Source: Lichenostomus cassidix
Taxonomy: Eukaryota; Chordata; Aves; Passeriformes; Meliphagidae
Direction: 5' to 3'
Assembly (NCBI GenBank): GCA_008360975.2
Contig: CM039189.1
Location: forward strand, 6,266,056-6,330,055
Length of the DNA: 64,000 nucleotides
Below, piece by piece: positions 35,701 to 50,140 of the stretch. Under the pieces are notes generated by a model. The model searched no databases. It was not told the DNA's origin and worked only from the letters and a program-made list of their open reading frames with translations. Position 1 is the first letter of the stretch; each line of letters starts with the position of its first letter. Position numbers and translations under genes: made by a program.

Positions 35701-38700
35701 CCCAGCCTCTAAACAACACGTAAATAGGAAGCAAGAGCCAAGGAGAATAGCAGTTTAACCCCAAGAAGGATACATGAATTATGATATGTAATTATCAGGG
35801 TGGAAATTATCTGAAGTTGCCCAGTTTTCAGTTTACATCACTCAGGATGAAAGCCCAAGCAGCTGCAGCAACCACCTTTCTTCCAATCACTTGGGAAATA
35901 CAAGGTCTTGAAGAGAGAGATGGTGCTGTACAGAGCTGCTGATGCATTTCCCCACAGAATTCTTGTGCTCTCTGGAGCCCTCATGGAAGGCCTAGTTTCC
36001 CATGGATAAAGATTCATTACCACCAAAATGATGTCAGTGGTTGAGTTAGGAATTGAATTGAAGTCTCCTGAACACTTGAATTAGTGATAATCAAATAATT
36101 TAAAAAAAATTTGGACAGGTGCATCTGCAAGAAATTTACCGTAGTTGCACTTTAGGTATCAAAAAGTCAAAATAGCTGTTAATTGTGGGTTTGGTGTAGT
36201 CCCACAGCTGACCTGTGTTGAGGCTCACCAGGCTGATTGCTTGTGAAGAATAGCTGAGAATGAGATAAAAGCCCTATCCAAATTTGAAGGCACAGCTGTA
36301 TTCCCTCAGTGCTAACCGTGGAATAATGTCCATGGTACAGCTTGCTAGCTCAGGTGCAGCCCCACAGCCATGCTGTCTCCTTTTGGCCTTCCTGGCATTC
36401 AGCAGAGAAGCTCATCTTTCCACAGTATGGCATAGACATCTCTTTAAATATAAATTTGGAAAGTTCCTGTTCAATCAGTAGATATAGTAAGACATGAAAA
36501 GTGCTACAAATTTGGCTGAGCTGGCTAATTTTCATAAACAGAAAAAGTGCTGTTTATGTGTTCCATACTTGACCTTGCTGATATTCTTGAAAGGCTTCCA
36601 TAGTACTTCATTCTTGGTATTTTTAGGAGATGTCTTTTGTGGACAAACATTTTGAATGTGATAGTCAGGACTGAGGAGTCTGAAAACTGGGACAAGAAAT
36701 AAAGCCTTGGCCTTTTGCGAAAGCTGAAATCAACCTACTTCTCTGTTATATCAAGAATATTTATTACCTATTGAGTCTTTTTCAGTTTCCCAGCTGAGCA
36801 CAGTTGGTCCCAAAGAAAGGAGATGCACAAAGCTGTTAACTCAGAGAGATTAAACTTTGTTAGTGGCTGAAGGCTATATAATCATGGGTCAGGGTCATTG
36901 CATTGGTTGCTACATATAAGATGCCTTGGTTGCATTTAGCTTGCCTCAGTGTGCGTTATCTTCACTTTGTAAATTTATTTTGGCATGACTTCTTCCAGTT
37001 ATGCTGTCAAGTTTAAGCGAGATAACACACTTTTGTTAAATCAATGCCTCACACCCAGGGCAGCTGTTGAAACATGGGTATATACATATCATCCAGGAGT
37101 ATATATGGGTATATACACAGCATATATCCATGAATCTCTCCCTTTCCTTCCACTTTCTCTATCTTCCCTCACACAAAACACAAATCCAGGTATATAAAAG
37201 CTGTTTTGTTTCAGTATTAAATAGCATAGGAAATATTTACAGCATTTTAGGGTGGTACCAGTGAACGCTAGTGAGTAACTTCAACCACCACCATCTTTTT
37301 CCAGTTTTGTGAGTAATATCAGGTTTTGCCCTTACCTGAAATTTCCTCCACTACAATTCCAAACCCTGCAATTGCCTGCCTGCTTTGACTCACTATTTTT
37401 TGCAGGTCACATGCCCTCCTTGTCTTTGGGAAATCAGTTGCATACAAATTTCAGAAAGACATGGGATGGTATGGAAGAGAGAGAGTATCACTTCCTGAAG
37501 TTCTGTAGTACCACACAAGGGATCGGCTTTGACTCTTCAGTTCTTTCCCTGCCTCAGAATCCCTAGACACAGAATTTCCCCTTGCATGGTAGGAGCACCC
37601 CCTGAATTTTTTTCTTGACCCTGAACTTGAATTCCTGTGCCCTCTTCAACAGGCGTTTCAGCATCTCCTCATTCACATGCAGAACTAATTCTCTCAGCCA
37701 TCCCTTATTTCCCAGAAAAAGTGGACTTGCTGATATTGTTACTTTTTTGCAGATGCAACTCTATGAGGACTAGTTCAGCTCAATAGCTATTATTTTCTCT
37801 TTTGTCTGCTAGCTGGGGTTGCATATTATGTACTATATTTTTGTTAACTGGTTATATGTTTTATGCTTTTGTTTGATGTGTTTTTTATTTAAGTATTGCT
37901 TCTATAGCAACTATTGCACCATGTGATACCTTTGATATTATCAAGATACCAAATACTTGTTAAAAATAAATTATATATGGTGACATTCACTGATCCTTAC
38001 ACTGTTTTCAAATAAACATGTTTTCAGTTAATGTACTTGGTATAACTGTATTTTTCAGGGGTTTTTATTTTTCATTTGTGGTAGAATTTTAGATTAGAGC
38101 ATACAAATTCAGTAAAAAGAGTAATGGATTTTTTTCTTGCTTACTGAGTTCAAAGAATTAATTGCTTTTTAAAATTTTCATTAGAAAAATCTGTTCATAC
38201 CTTCTTGGACACTTTGGATTTCACTAAAGTGATACAAAAAATTCCATTGCCATTTGTCTCTAAGAGAAAGGTATATCCTTGGGGATAGTCCCTGTTGAGA
38301 TAATAAATGAGTAGTCTCAAAGTAAAGCTTTTAGGTTGAAGATTGGAAACAAATATCGCATATGAAACAAATGCAAGTCCACACAGGCTGATTTTTTTCC
38401 TTTTTCTATAAACTCCTAAGACAATGCCAGTCCCTGGGAATGAGGGGTCATTTTGCAGAGCAGTACCTGTCTGCCAGATATCTCCAGTTGAATGTTCTTC
38501 ACTGGATTTTGGACAGGAGCTATAATTGACCTTGGATTGATAGTTGTATTTCTGTGTGGATCTGGTCTTTTTGAATGACCGGGTAGTGCAGATTTCTCAT
38601 CACCTTTTCACACTTCACCAGCCTGGTGGTTGATGCTGTGTTTTGGGCTGAGCACCTTAGGTATCTTTTTGTCCCTGCTTGCTTTGGGGCTTTCTCCTCA

Positions 38701-41700
38701 GTATCAGTGTTTCAGGCAAAGTGCTCTTTGTGGCTCCATGGAGCCTTTTGTAGGAACTCCAAGTGGCATCTTTAGTGACACATTTTGCTTTACATATTTG
38801 CATGTAAGAACACTATTTTTTCCACTCTGAGTTTTGTCTCAGACACCTATTCCACACCTTGTGTAGACTAAAGCAGTTTGGGTATGTGAATCTAAAGAAG
38901 CATGAGGTATTTAGATGTACTTATGATTCTAACCCAAAATAAAAATTAATGATGGATTAGCTAATGAGTCATGTTAGGAATGTTGAAAGTTAATATTGTC
39001 TGGAAGCCTCTGTAGAAAGAATAACTTGTGCAATAAAATTAAAACCCCAAACAATAAGTTATGTTTCCTTCCTATTATGCAACCAACTGCAAGCTCTTTC
39101 AGGTCTGTGGCAGTAAGATTGCAGTTTATTTCTCCTGAGTACTTTCAGAACCTTTGCAAAGCTCAGAATTTGTCTGATAATCTCTGCTAAACTGGAGTTC
39201 ATCTTTACTTTGCTTGTTTTCTTGAATATGAATATCATCTCACAGTTTGGAGACAGACTTGACAAGCAGTCTGTTGGTCAAACCGTAGGAGGAAAGTAAT
39301 TGAAGAGACAATTGCTGTAAAGCTGCTTTATCTCAAATTTGGTTTTTAAATGACAACACGATGTTACTATTCTTTAGAACTGGTTCAAGCTGTGTGACAA
39401 TGCCTTCTTGTGGTAACCAACATTTTCCTTGTTCTGCTGGACCTTTGAAATAGGTAATAGTGACAGAATGGGTGCACTACCCCAATGTGAGGCAGCAGGT
39501 GTGGCTGCTACCATGCTGGGTATTGTCTCAAACCCTGGGATTTGTAGTCTGAACATATTTTTTTCCCCTTTCTTTTCAGATCACAGTGCCTGTGATTTAA
39601 GTTCATTTCAGATTGACAGCACTCTGCAGTATGTTTAGATTCTTCGGGTCATGCCCAAGCCTTGCTTCAGGATACACGGCCGTGAAGATCAAAATGACAG
39701 TTGTGTTTTCTTCTTTTTCTTAGCATTTTTAAGTCAGTGGAGCTGGAATTCCAAGTTCCTGACTTCTGCTGCCTGTAGGATTTTTAGAATGGCCACAGAG
39801 CATTCAGAAGTCATTGCAGAAATAGCTTGTCTTCCTGAATATCAGTGTTTCTGAAGCCTAGGGACAGTGATATTAAAGCTTTTATTAAAAAAAAAAGTCA
39901 AAGAATGCGAGAACATAATCAACTACTAAGGCTATAGACTTATACAAATGCTATAATTTAAAAGAGTTTTGCTAAAATGACATTGTTTTCAGGTTTCTGA
40001 AGCAGCCACTGTTATTGGCATGACCTCCATAACTGCTACTTAGTCAAAATGTGTTGAGCAGTGTTCATCTGGAGACTTGGTATGTTTTGGAGCTAATAGC
40101 AGTTGCTGTTGGTCATCTGAATCTTTCTTTTTTTTGCTTGCAAATGGTACTGAGAGTTCAGATTCATTTCTTTGTATGGGTTTCTATTAACAGTACTGCT
40201 CAAGGCTGATGGAGCTTTTCATTAGGATACCTGGGTATCTTTCCTGGCCCCTGGATGATAGGAATCTGGCTATTAGATCTTTACACTGTAGATGTTTTAG
40301 ATTGCAAAATGTATCCTGTTACTTTCTAAAGAGGTACCTTCTTCTAGAAACTACAGTTTTTATAGAAAATGTACTTAAATTTGCATAATGTTTATTGTAG
40401 CAAGTACTGATTTAATCTTTTCCTAAATGAAAAAAAAAAGTTGGCTTTACCCTTTGAATTTAAGAAGAGCAAAGAAACTATGGAAATTTTCAAACTCTTC
40501 CTCCTATGAATCCCAGTCTCCTGGAACTGATTGTATTCATTTTCACTAGTTTGATGTGAAATATATCCACAATGACAATAATGATGAATGCAGATGCCAG
40601 AAGACTCTGTCCAGGTTTTATTTTAAAACCTTATATACTTACAGAGATTTCAGGCACCTACAGATTTTATACCTGATAGAAAATTACCATTGAAGTTTAA
40701 TACTGCGGTAAAAGTAAATCCTAGGGATTTGCTGGAGCCTCCCGGAGTTTAATCTATGAAGAATTAGAATAAAATAGCTATGTGTCTTACAACCTATAAG
40801 AAAAATAATTGACAAAATAAGAACTACATCCTGAGACAATTTCTTTGCTAGGTTTTGCCTTTGCTTGTCTTATCTAACCTTTTTTTTCAAAGGAGAATCT
40901 GGTCTCCTGAAGTGGAATGTGAAGGATTGTACTTGAGTTAATTCTCTTATTTCCCTTTCAGTTTGTTTCAGATTGAAGAGCTATTTCCCTTCCCCACAAG
41001 GTTCTGTCATACATCTTTGCCTCCAGCCAGGAAAATCTGCTTAGGGCTGCCCAGTTGTGAGGACAGGATCTCTTTACTGGCCAGAGGACTGGAGCCCAGG
41101 GTAGCTGTTCTCTCCATCTGAGGGTGGTAATGTATTCCCAGCACTGCGCTCTGCATCTGCTCAACAGACAGGCATGAAACTGTGTTTTATAATCGAGTAA
41201 TGCAGCAGTGCAGGCTCCTTTTTGGGCAGTGCTCTGGCCTTTTCTTTATCACCCAAGGAGAACATGCCAGAAGGGACGTGCTGCTGTTGTGCTGTATAAT
41301 GACACTAAGTTCAAAGACAGCAGTTTTGCATGTTTAGAGATTAAAGATAACTCAAAATACAGCAACAGTGCGTTCTGAATAGTCACAGTACTGTGGAATA
41401 AAGAACATGCTAGGAGAGTAATATTGTTAAATGGCTATGAATTACAGGCTATTTGATGATTTTATTCTCATTCCTGGAGGGCTGCGTTAGGTCAGGAGGA
41501 GCAGATGGAAACTTTTTGCTGGGACACAGTTACTTGACAGCTTCCTTCTGCATTGTGTAAAGACCCCACTGGCAGATTTTCTAATTTGCCAGGGAGATGT
41601 AACTCTCTCTTCTGCCTGTTTTTCCTGCAGTCTTATGGTAGCAATGCTATGAATGTAATAATTTCTAGTTTCTCCATCTTTAAGTGGTGTTTCCCAGCCA

Positions 41701-43850
41701 TCTTTTACAATTTATAAGAGGCCTGTTACTTTTAGCTGAGACTTAAAAGGGAAGGTTTACCAGGAGTAGTTCAGTCTTCAAACTGCTCTACTCAGGTGAC
41801 TCCCTGCCTCCCATTTTTTCACTGTGGTCCCTGGTAGCTCAGGCACTCATAGTGATTTGCAGGTTTTCCATTAATTTTTCTCTGTATCCTTGATTCCACG
41901 TGCTGGATTGCAAATGACCAACTTGACTAGTCATACCTGCAGCAGGTACACGAGCACTCAATCCAAGTGGCACTCAGGTGAAACTGAGGAAGTGGTTTTG
42001 CTCTGGCTGCTGCTCTGCACGACAGCTTGCCCAATGCAGAGGGGTGAATTTTATTTATTTAGATGCACAGATGCCCCATCCAGGCTGAAGTTTGCCTCTG
42101 GTGTTACCAGCTTTAAGCCAATTGTATCAACATGCTGGTAAAAAACATCCAGCTAAAATACCCTAAGTAGCAATTATGCACTTAAAGAAAACAATTTAAA
42201 TGCCGCAGATTGCTGTCTGTGGGTAATTATTCAGTCTAAAACAAATAACCCAGAGGTTACAAATAATAATTTTGCTAACAAAAAAAATACTGTCATGCAT
42301 TATTAAATATCTACATTTTTAGATTATGATAAAGTAAGAAAAGGTCTAAATTCTGTTTGTTCTGTTGTAGTACTTCTCAAAGAGAGTAAGTTTCAAATTT
42401 CTTCCAGGGAAGACTGGGGATTCATATGCCAAATGTTGACCTGCATATGCATATTTTTTAATATGGGATTTATATACCTGTGAAAATATGGGTTTATAAT
42501 AGAAAACCTGACAGACCCTTTAACTGTGGTGTCACTGATACATTGATATAATTTGTTACCTCAGCTAAGGTGTTTTGCCTCAAGAGGTGGAATACTTTTA
42601 TGTATGGAAAGGTCACTTTTAATTAATAGGCTGTTTTCATCATTCAGGGACAATATGAATTGCTTGTAACATTTGTGTGAAATAGTTTTCGATATAAAAA
42701 TAAAACAAATTGAGCTTTATGTCACATTTATCATCCCCCATAACCCATTTAAATGTCAAAAAATCAGCACAGACCAAAAGTCTATTTCTAGAAGCCTTAG
42801 TAGCCCTATTTATCAGAGTGAAATAAGATATTATCATCCCATTATCCCATCACATGCCTTCTGCACTTGAAGACATACGCATTTCTTCGTTTTCTGTAAC
42901 ATAGAAGATAGTTTTTCTATTGTTAAATATTTCTTGTCCAAGCTGTAAGTAGTGAGGAAAGTGCTGAGTGATTCTTTCACTATAATATACATCTATAATA
43001 TAATATACAATTATTTACTTACTTTCTTGTACACGTCTCAAATGGAAAAAAAATTAGTGTTCTTCCATCCCTATTTAGAAAAAATATTTTGCAGATTGCA
43101 ATTTGTTACTATAATTTTACTGTAAGGATAAAGCTTTCAATGTATTCACTACTGATGTATTTTGACAAAAAACGTGCCATTGTGTGGAAAATTTATGTCA
43201 TATATTTTACCATCAAAAAAATGCTGCTTGAAAAAAAAGAAATTCTTTATTTAAGTTCTTTTTCTGAGTTTTTTTCCTAAGCAAGCCAGGCTCAGATAGT
43301 CACATGACTCCATGGTGTATGTCTTTTCCTTCTAATAATTTTAAAATTTCAAATATGAGTGGGAATGAACAGTCTCAAAGGTTCTAAGTTCATTTAAGAT
43401 GCATGAAAATAGGCAAAAGGATGGAGGAGAAAGATCCCATTAATGCTGATAGTGGGGAAGATGCTTCTGAGGGTTGTGATAAAGCAAGAAGCTGATGAGG
43501 AGTTCAGTTCCATGCAGGATCTATGTACTAGAGAGCTCTTGTTGAAAGAAGTGATCCTAGCTGAATGTCAGACTAATGCATATGGGAGGGTTCAGGCACT
43601 GGTCATAAACAGGCAAGAAATCAGGCTGGGTGGTTTGTTCCTTAAGAGACTTTCACATGTGATGCCATTATTATATCTGAATTCTTATATTCACTTTGGA
43701 AAGAAAGAGTTCATTTACTGGTGCAAATGTTAAATGGTGCATATATTATATTATGTAGAAATGTGTGGGGGACTAGCCTTCTACTGTTTTTTTATATATA
43801 TATTTTTTTTATGCTCATGGTTATTTTTTTTTTTGCTTTTACTGCAACAG

Positions 43851-43973
43851 GCAGTGCCGTCGGAAGTGATGATATCATAGCAGGGAATGTGAGCAAATAC
43901 ATTGTTCTCCCAGCTGGTTACTGTGGACAGCCCAAAAAAGGGCATCTTATATTTGATGCCTGTTTTGAAAGTG
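43851..43973 (+). CDS. AGBL4: AGBL4 (cytosolic carboxypeptidase 6) exon 2
   Basis: The acceptor (ttttgcttttactgcaacag) and donor (AGTG followed by GTGAGTAT) are strong. The 123-base exon starts with the last two bases of a Gly codon, runs 40 open codons and leaves one base. It contains GNVSKYIVLPAGYCGQPKKG followed by HLIFDACFES, the conserved start of the CCP N-terminal domain that precedes the zinc carboxypeptidase domain; it is nearly identical to the mammalian protein as I know it. The zinc ligands and catalytic Glu are in later exons outside the window. Exon 3 (usually beginning NLGRVD) was not found in the remaining 20 kb. Confidence 0.97.
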
Positions 43974-44004
43974 GTGAGTATATTCAACATTGTTACCTAG
44001 TTGT

Positions 44005-44109
44005 CAATATATACAATATATAATGTATACAATACACTTATTAATATATATGCTAATATATATACTAATATATGCCAATATATACAATATATAATGTATA
44101 CAATACATT
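44005..44109. repeat. AT-rich direct repeat just after exon 2
   Basis: A 34-base block beginning caatatatacaatatataa occurs at 44005-44038 and again at 44076-44109, 71 bases apart, with one mismatch. Between the copies lie 'ctaatatata'-type short repeats. It begins 31 bases after the exon 2 donor and resembles an expanding AT minisatellite. Confidence 0.9.
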
Positions 44110-46479
44110 GAAGTGTATCACTCATCTTTTTATAAATTGTCTTAATTCCAAAGAAGACTTACATTAAATACTACTCAACAAAGTTTGCTGATTCCCTTCA
44201 GTCCCAATATGACTTCAAATCAGACTGTTCAAACGTCAAAAGGGTTGTGAAGTTTGCTGTTGCCTACAATAAGCATTTCATCAGGTCCATCTTTAACCAC
44301 ATGCAGATACATAACTGGATTTTATTCTGTTATTTACAGTAGCTGTAGAACACTCATCCAAGATGTAGCATTTAAAATATACTATTTAAAAATTTAATTT
44401 AGAATTTTACTGGGGCAGTCAACCTAGTAAAGTGCAAAGCCCATCCTTGCATAACTAGAGAATTTTACAAATGTGTATGTGCTGTCTTTAAATATATTTC
44501 CTTGGGTTTCTTGTGGCCTCAGCTGTATTGCTGAGGTTAATGGAAGTTCTGCCTCTGATGTCAATAGGAGAATTAAACTTCAAGAAGCTCCTGGAAACTA
44601 AAAGAGAAAGTATTTTTTACAAGAGTTGTAGTTAGCCTATTCATTTAAAGACTAATTTTAATTGTGTACCTTTATATGTGTGTGGGGTATGTAGGTAAAT
44701 ATATCCATGAAATGGTAGCATTGTGTGAATTTTTGTGTTACATACATGTGTGCTACCAGATTTTGAGCTGAAATCTATTATTACTGGCTTTCAGACCTAC
44801 AGAGCACTGTTAAAACACCATATGTGGAAAAGGCATTTGGCAGGATAAACTATAGTTTTCGGCATGGTTTATGTGAGAGGTGCTGGTAATGCCAAAACTG
44901 CTCCAGTGTCTTGTAAAATGAGCTTTTTATGAAGAGTTACATCCCTCAGGGTGGAATACTGGCTGCCAGTTCCTGGATAAATATTAAATTGAGTTATTTC
45001 AATCCTGTGATTATATTATGTAAAAAGTGCAAATGATGCAGTGAATAATAAAGAGTATCTTTTATTTTTAGGTGTGTCTCTGAAGGTTCAGACAATAGTT
45101 ACGTATTTTTAAAAATACTTTGGGTTCTATTTCATAATAGTTATATGGGTTTTTTGCAATTTTTATCAGAAAATGGCTTATGAAATGAATCATGTCCAAG
45201 CTGGGAAATTTATTTTATTGTGCTAAGCTTCTCTGCAATGAAAAAGATCAGTAGCAGTCATCAAATTATTTGTGAAGTATTGTGAGTCACTGCATGATGG
45301 TTTAATTCCAGTTTTTGAACAATGGAATTAATGATGTTTTTAAATTAAAACATTTATTCAGTTCAAAGGTAATGTTCATACTTTATATACTTTGGTAATA
45401 ATAGAATGTGAGAGAAGCAGGTGCTATTTGAAATACTGTTTATTTACATTGTAGCATGATGAGGCTGTGCTGTTGCTTTGCATATTCAGACACTTCCAAA
45501 ACAGAAATATGAATGAAATTAATACCTTCATTTACTTTCTCATGATGACAATGTATTAGCAAGAATGAGAGTAATATTGTGTACACTTCACATGTAAATT
45601 CACTTTATCCTTTGTTCTATGCCAGCTAAGTAATTGCTTAGAGTACCTTTACTGGTCAAAGCAAATTAACTGGTATTGGATAACTTACAAAATTGTTATT
45701 CATGTTGAAATCTATCCCATCCTATTGTCCAAACAGTAGGATACAACGCTTATAAGATTGCATTGATGCTCTTTGAGTACCACCTTAAAATGGTAATATC
45801 CTGCTGAAATGGCCTTTTTCAAAGAACAGATAGTAAAACTGATCCCACCTGCAGTACTGCCCCAGCTCTGGGGTTTATATTGTAGAAATGGAAGTAAACA
45901 CATTCCAGAAATAGAGAAAGAGTATTAAACTTGTAGAAATCAAGGAAAATGTTCATATGTACAGAAGAAATGCTATTTAATGTGGTTTCGTTTTTGTAAG
46001 TGCTATCACTATTGTATTAAATAGCCATGAAAAATATGAATTTGTTTGAGACAGAGGTGTGTTTTTATCTAGTCTGAAAACCAATGTCCAGTTTGCTATT
46101 TTGAAGTGCTGTGCTTTCAAAAAATCATAAAAAATAGAATTGAAATGGGCACTGGGATTTCTTTTTGGTCCATTCTGTTGTTGAGAGGCAAAATACACTA
46201 TTTTTGCTATTCCTGACAGATGTTTATCTTTCTTCAGAGACTTTCAGCAAGTTTCGATGAGAAAGCAGCAATCCATTCTAACACTGCAATTTGCTCAATA
46301 TAAGGAACATTTTCCTTCCATGTAGAAATGTTCTTACCAAAAAGGCATTAATTCTTGTCCAGTCCTATAGGCCCAGAAAGCAGATTATTCCTTTCTTCTT
46401 TGACTTAATGGAAAGCTGCTATCATATCTTTCCTTGGCCTTTCCCTCCTCAGGTTAAATAACTGCTATTTTTTTCAATG

Positions 46480-46800
46480 GCTCCATAGCGCTCCCATTTT
46501 CCAAATTTTCTCTCATTCTTTATTTCCTCTGGCCTGTCTCCAGCTGTTTTGTGCCTTTCTTGATTGGCAGTGGTCCAAGGTGAGCATGATACTCAGATAA
46601 GCTGGTGCCAATACTATGTAGAGTTTATTACATGACATGCCTTGCAATCTATTTACTTCTGCTATGTGACAGTCCAATCTTCTTCACAATAGCATGGTAC
46701 TGTTGATTTCTATAAAACTTGTGATCCCTTAGACTGTCCAGGTCCTTTTCAGAAGGAGAGCTCCTAACCAGGTGGTGGCTTGCACTTTACTTACCCTAAA
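46480..46800 (-). mobile_element. CR1-like LINE fragment, antisense, old
   Basis: The order of weakly conserved blocks matches antisense CR1: 'ctggcctgtctccagctgtt', 'gatactcagataagctggtgcc', 'tagagtttattac', 'cttcacaatagcatggtactg' and 'agactgtccaggtccttttcagaaggag'. It is highly diverged, with no open frame. The edges are estimates. Confidence 0.6.
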
Positions 46801-47223
46801 TGAATCTATTGCTAGAGAAAAAATCATTGCTGTAAAATAAATGCAATCACTGAAAATGAAGAATGGTGCCTGAGCCCTTCATCATATTAATAACAGACAG
46901 AGGAGTAAAGAAGAGAGAGAATTATCAGCTTGCAAATATGTCAGGAATTTGTGTTTCCCATAGTTCAAGCTAGTGTTCTGACTGGAATCTTCCTTGTTAT
47001 CTTTATTAATATTTAAGAATATATATGGCCAAGAGAAACTTTTTACCTTGATTTATCATTAGCATAAAAGAAACTGATGAAAATTTAAATTTCTTGCATA
47101 CCACAACATACTTTTTGGATAGTGTTGGTTTTCACAAGAAAGATGAGCTAGTTTCAGGGGAAAATGGAAGGCCAGTTACCTATGCACAGAACAAATTTCA
47201 AGGAAATAAATCCCACATCTGAA

Positions 47224-47275
47224 ATACATTTGGTCAGTTGTAATTCTGTATACATTTGGTCAGTTGTAATTCTGT
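47224..47275. repeat. perfect 26-bp tandem duplication
   Basis: The 26-base unit (atacatttggtcagttgtaa plus ttctgt) is present twice with no gap and no mismatch: 47224-47249 and 47250-47275. Perfect identity suggests a recent slippage event, so this is a likely polymorphic indel. Confidence 0.97.
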
Positions 47276-50140
47276 TTCCTAATATTCATTAATTCATTAC
47301 ATTATTAACACAGTTTCAGTTTAGCAGCAATGCACGACTGTGCAAATGTTCACCTCTCATCCTACCTACTGTTCTGTCTGAATGGGATTTTGCAGAATAT
47401 AGTGCTCTGGGTAAAAGGATGTATTTGCTTCTGCTATGCAAAGAAGTCCTTCCTGTTTGAGGAAGGCCCAGATCTTGGTATGAAAATGTTCTTCAGGCAT
47501 TTCATACTCAATGTGAGTTTGTATTTCAGACATTTTATCTAAAGGACTTCAAAATTTAGTTTAGCCAGCTGCCTTTACTGTCTTGTGTTGCTTCAGTGCA
47601 TGTAATTCCTGATGGCATCCATTAAGTCAGCAGCCAATTCTGTATTGTGGCTAAGAGCTGTTTGATTTGCTTAGTCATTTTAACTGTATGAGACATTTTT
47701 GGAGATGATACCTCCAGTGCTGAGAGTCAGTTGTTTCCCTGGGAGCTTACATATCTGCAGTAGCTTTGCTTCTGCATGAGGTCACAGATTTTTAATTAAT
47801 TAATTTAACATGATCCACAAAAAGCTTTTCACATGTATTTTGCAAAGTGAACAAAGAAAGCATAAAACAAATGCCTCAGCCCTTAAAAACCACACATTTT
47901 TCTCACTGTGCAAAGTCCATTTGCTGTGTGTGGCCACAAGTTGCCTTCCTGGCTCCATCCCAGGCTGATTCTGAGGTGGACTCTGATTGTCTTTAGCTTT
48001 TGCCTCCCTGGGCTCTCCATGGAGAGAACTGGCAGATGAAACACTTGGGCTGACACTGCCAGCTGTGTCTTTGCTGCAGAAAAACGCCAGGGAAGTTCAA
48101 ATGTTGTTCCTTTTGCTTGGTGTCACCCAGGCTGCCTTGTCCCAAGGGTGGCTCTGCCCTGTGCACTCTCCTGGGTGCTCCCAGTCCTTCTGGCTGCCCT
48201 GCTGGGATGTCCCAGGGAATGTGGGAGGAAGCTGGAGTTGGGCTGCAGACTGGGATGTGCTGTGAGGAGAGTTAAAAACCCCAGGCTCGACAGTTTCTGC
48301 TGCTCGTGGCTCAAATTGCTTGTTTTATAATTACTTTTGAGAATTGAAGGAGCAGTGTTGGCTCACAGAGGTTTGTAAATCTCAGCATTCACACTGTTAA
48401 ATATAGGGGCTTTTAATAAGGCTTTGAAAATATATATTTTGGCTTGTTAGTCAAATATAATGCTGTTTAACTGTTAAAAAATACTGTGTTTCTTGAAATT
48501 AGAAATGAAGCTGCTGTCTGCTTTTATTCTCATTTCAACCAAAAAGTGGAACTCCGCCAAGAGTCATTAAATCTTCTATCCTTTGGATGAATTCTTATTT
48601 TTTTATGAAAAAATGTTATGATTGGGTAATTTCTGTATTGTGGTTCATATTCAAAAGGTTGTAATTAAAGTTTTGTAAAATTTTAGATTCAATCTCAATT
48701 ACTGTAAGCCTCAAATTATGTTAACTGCTGTACCACCACCTTGCAATGAAAATGATTCACAAACATTAGTTTGTCTTTTCCTACATCAGGTTCATAGAAT
48801 ATTTTTCATTAGAATCCTGATAAAAAATTCAGTGCTGATGGATTGCAAATGATATTAATCAGCTGGAAAAAGTTAAAACTTGCAATGTATGAAGAGATCT
48901 CATATGACTGAGAAGTACCCTCGTATCATTTTTTGTTAAGGTTTTAAATATCTTTCTATATTTCAAAAATAGGATAATGTACTTATAAAACACTTTGCAC
49001 AACACTCAAAATTGCAGTAAGTGATTGTAATTCCGCTGATCTCATTGTAACCACTTACAGGCGTGAAATAGGCCATTGAGCTTTACCATGAAAGATATCT
49101 TTTGAACAAAAGCACAGATAATATGGGATGGATTGCCCTTTGGGGGTGCTTGTGCCCCAGTTGGTAAGACTTGACATGTAACTTTAGACAGCTAAAATTA
49201 GGGGAGATTAATCTTAGTTGTGGTGAGTAAAACACTGTAATATTTGATTTGCAAAACATTTTCTGAAGTGGACATTTTTGGTTATAAAAAGTTAAAAAAT
49301 TAAAACTAACACAACGCAGAAGATGATTCTGTTAGCAGTATGTTAAAAAAACCCCTGAACCTAGGAAATAGTTGTATTTTTGCCATCTAATATAGAATTG
49401 TAATGTGCTTCCAAAAATTTTTGAACAATCTGACCCTCTGTGTGTTTATGTTTAAATGAAAGAAAAACTCTTCTTCCCCTTGACTTCAGTAGTACAGCTA
49501 TGACATCCTAGAACAGGAATAGAGCAATATACAAAAATGTCATAATGGCACATGAGTAGAAATAAAAAGTGCAAAAGCTGTATATGAATGCTTGCTTCCA
49601 GTGCAAACACTTTTAATAGAAGACTAAACTGTATTTTGGGGAAAAAACTAGTTGTTATTCCAAATTTCCTGTGTTATAATCTCTCATGTATATCTAGAAT
49701 CACTTAGTCAGGTAGGACTGTTTCTGGCTTTCACTTCTACAAGGATACTCAACTGTAAAGGAGAAACAAAGGAATGAAAGTCACTATGTTATTTCAGTAA
49801 TGATGTCTGTTTTCAGCCTGCTTTTGTGGCATCAAGGTGTGTCTGATTAATGAAACCTTTTAGTTATTTCCTTATTTTTTGACAGTAATTTATGCCACAT
49901 TTCAGAGAAAGACATTAAGTGGTTATTGCTACCAATAGGGATAATTTAGCAAATGTTTCCCGTTTCTGAACATGTTTGTTCCCAGTTCAGAGCAGTGTTA
50001 CTCTATCAGAGTATCAATACCTTTGGACTACTGCAAGTTAGAAGTCAGAAAAAAAGTAAGAGCAAAAGATTGATTTTAATTTTTTTGGTGTGTTTTAATG
50101 ATGACACTAGGCATAGATTAATGGATGTAGCATGCACAGA

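Larger units (their letters stand above)
27193..43850 (+). other. AGBL4 intron 1 (16,658 bases)
   Basis: The intron is bounded by GTCAGTG at the 5' end and, at the 3' end, by a long T-rich tract followed by ctgcaacag. Beyond the entries listed separately, no second gene or RNA gene was recognised. It is strongly AT-rich after about 28 kb. A short TAT microsatellite is at about 34380-34396. The open frames at 33267-33611 (minus) and 33839-34219 (plus) show no domain or exon-like flanks. An alternative acceptor AG lies four bases inside exon 2 (43853-43854) and would shift the frame if used. Confidence 0.85.
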
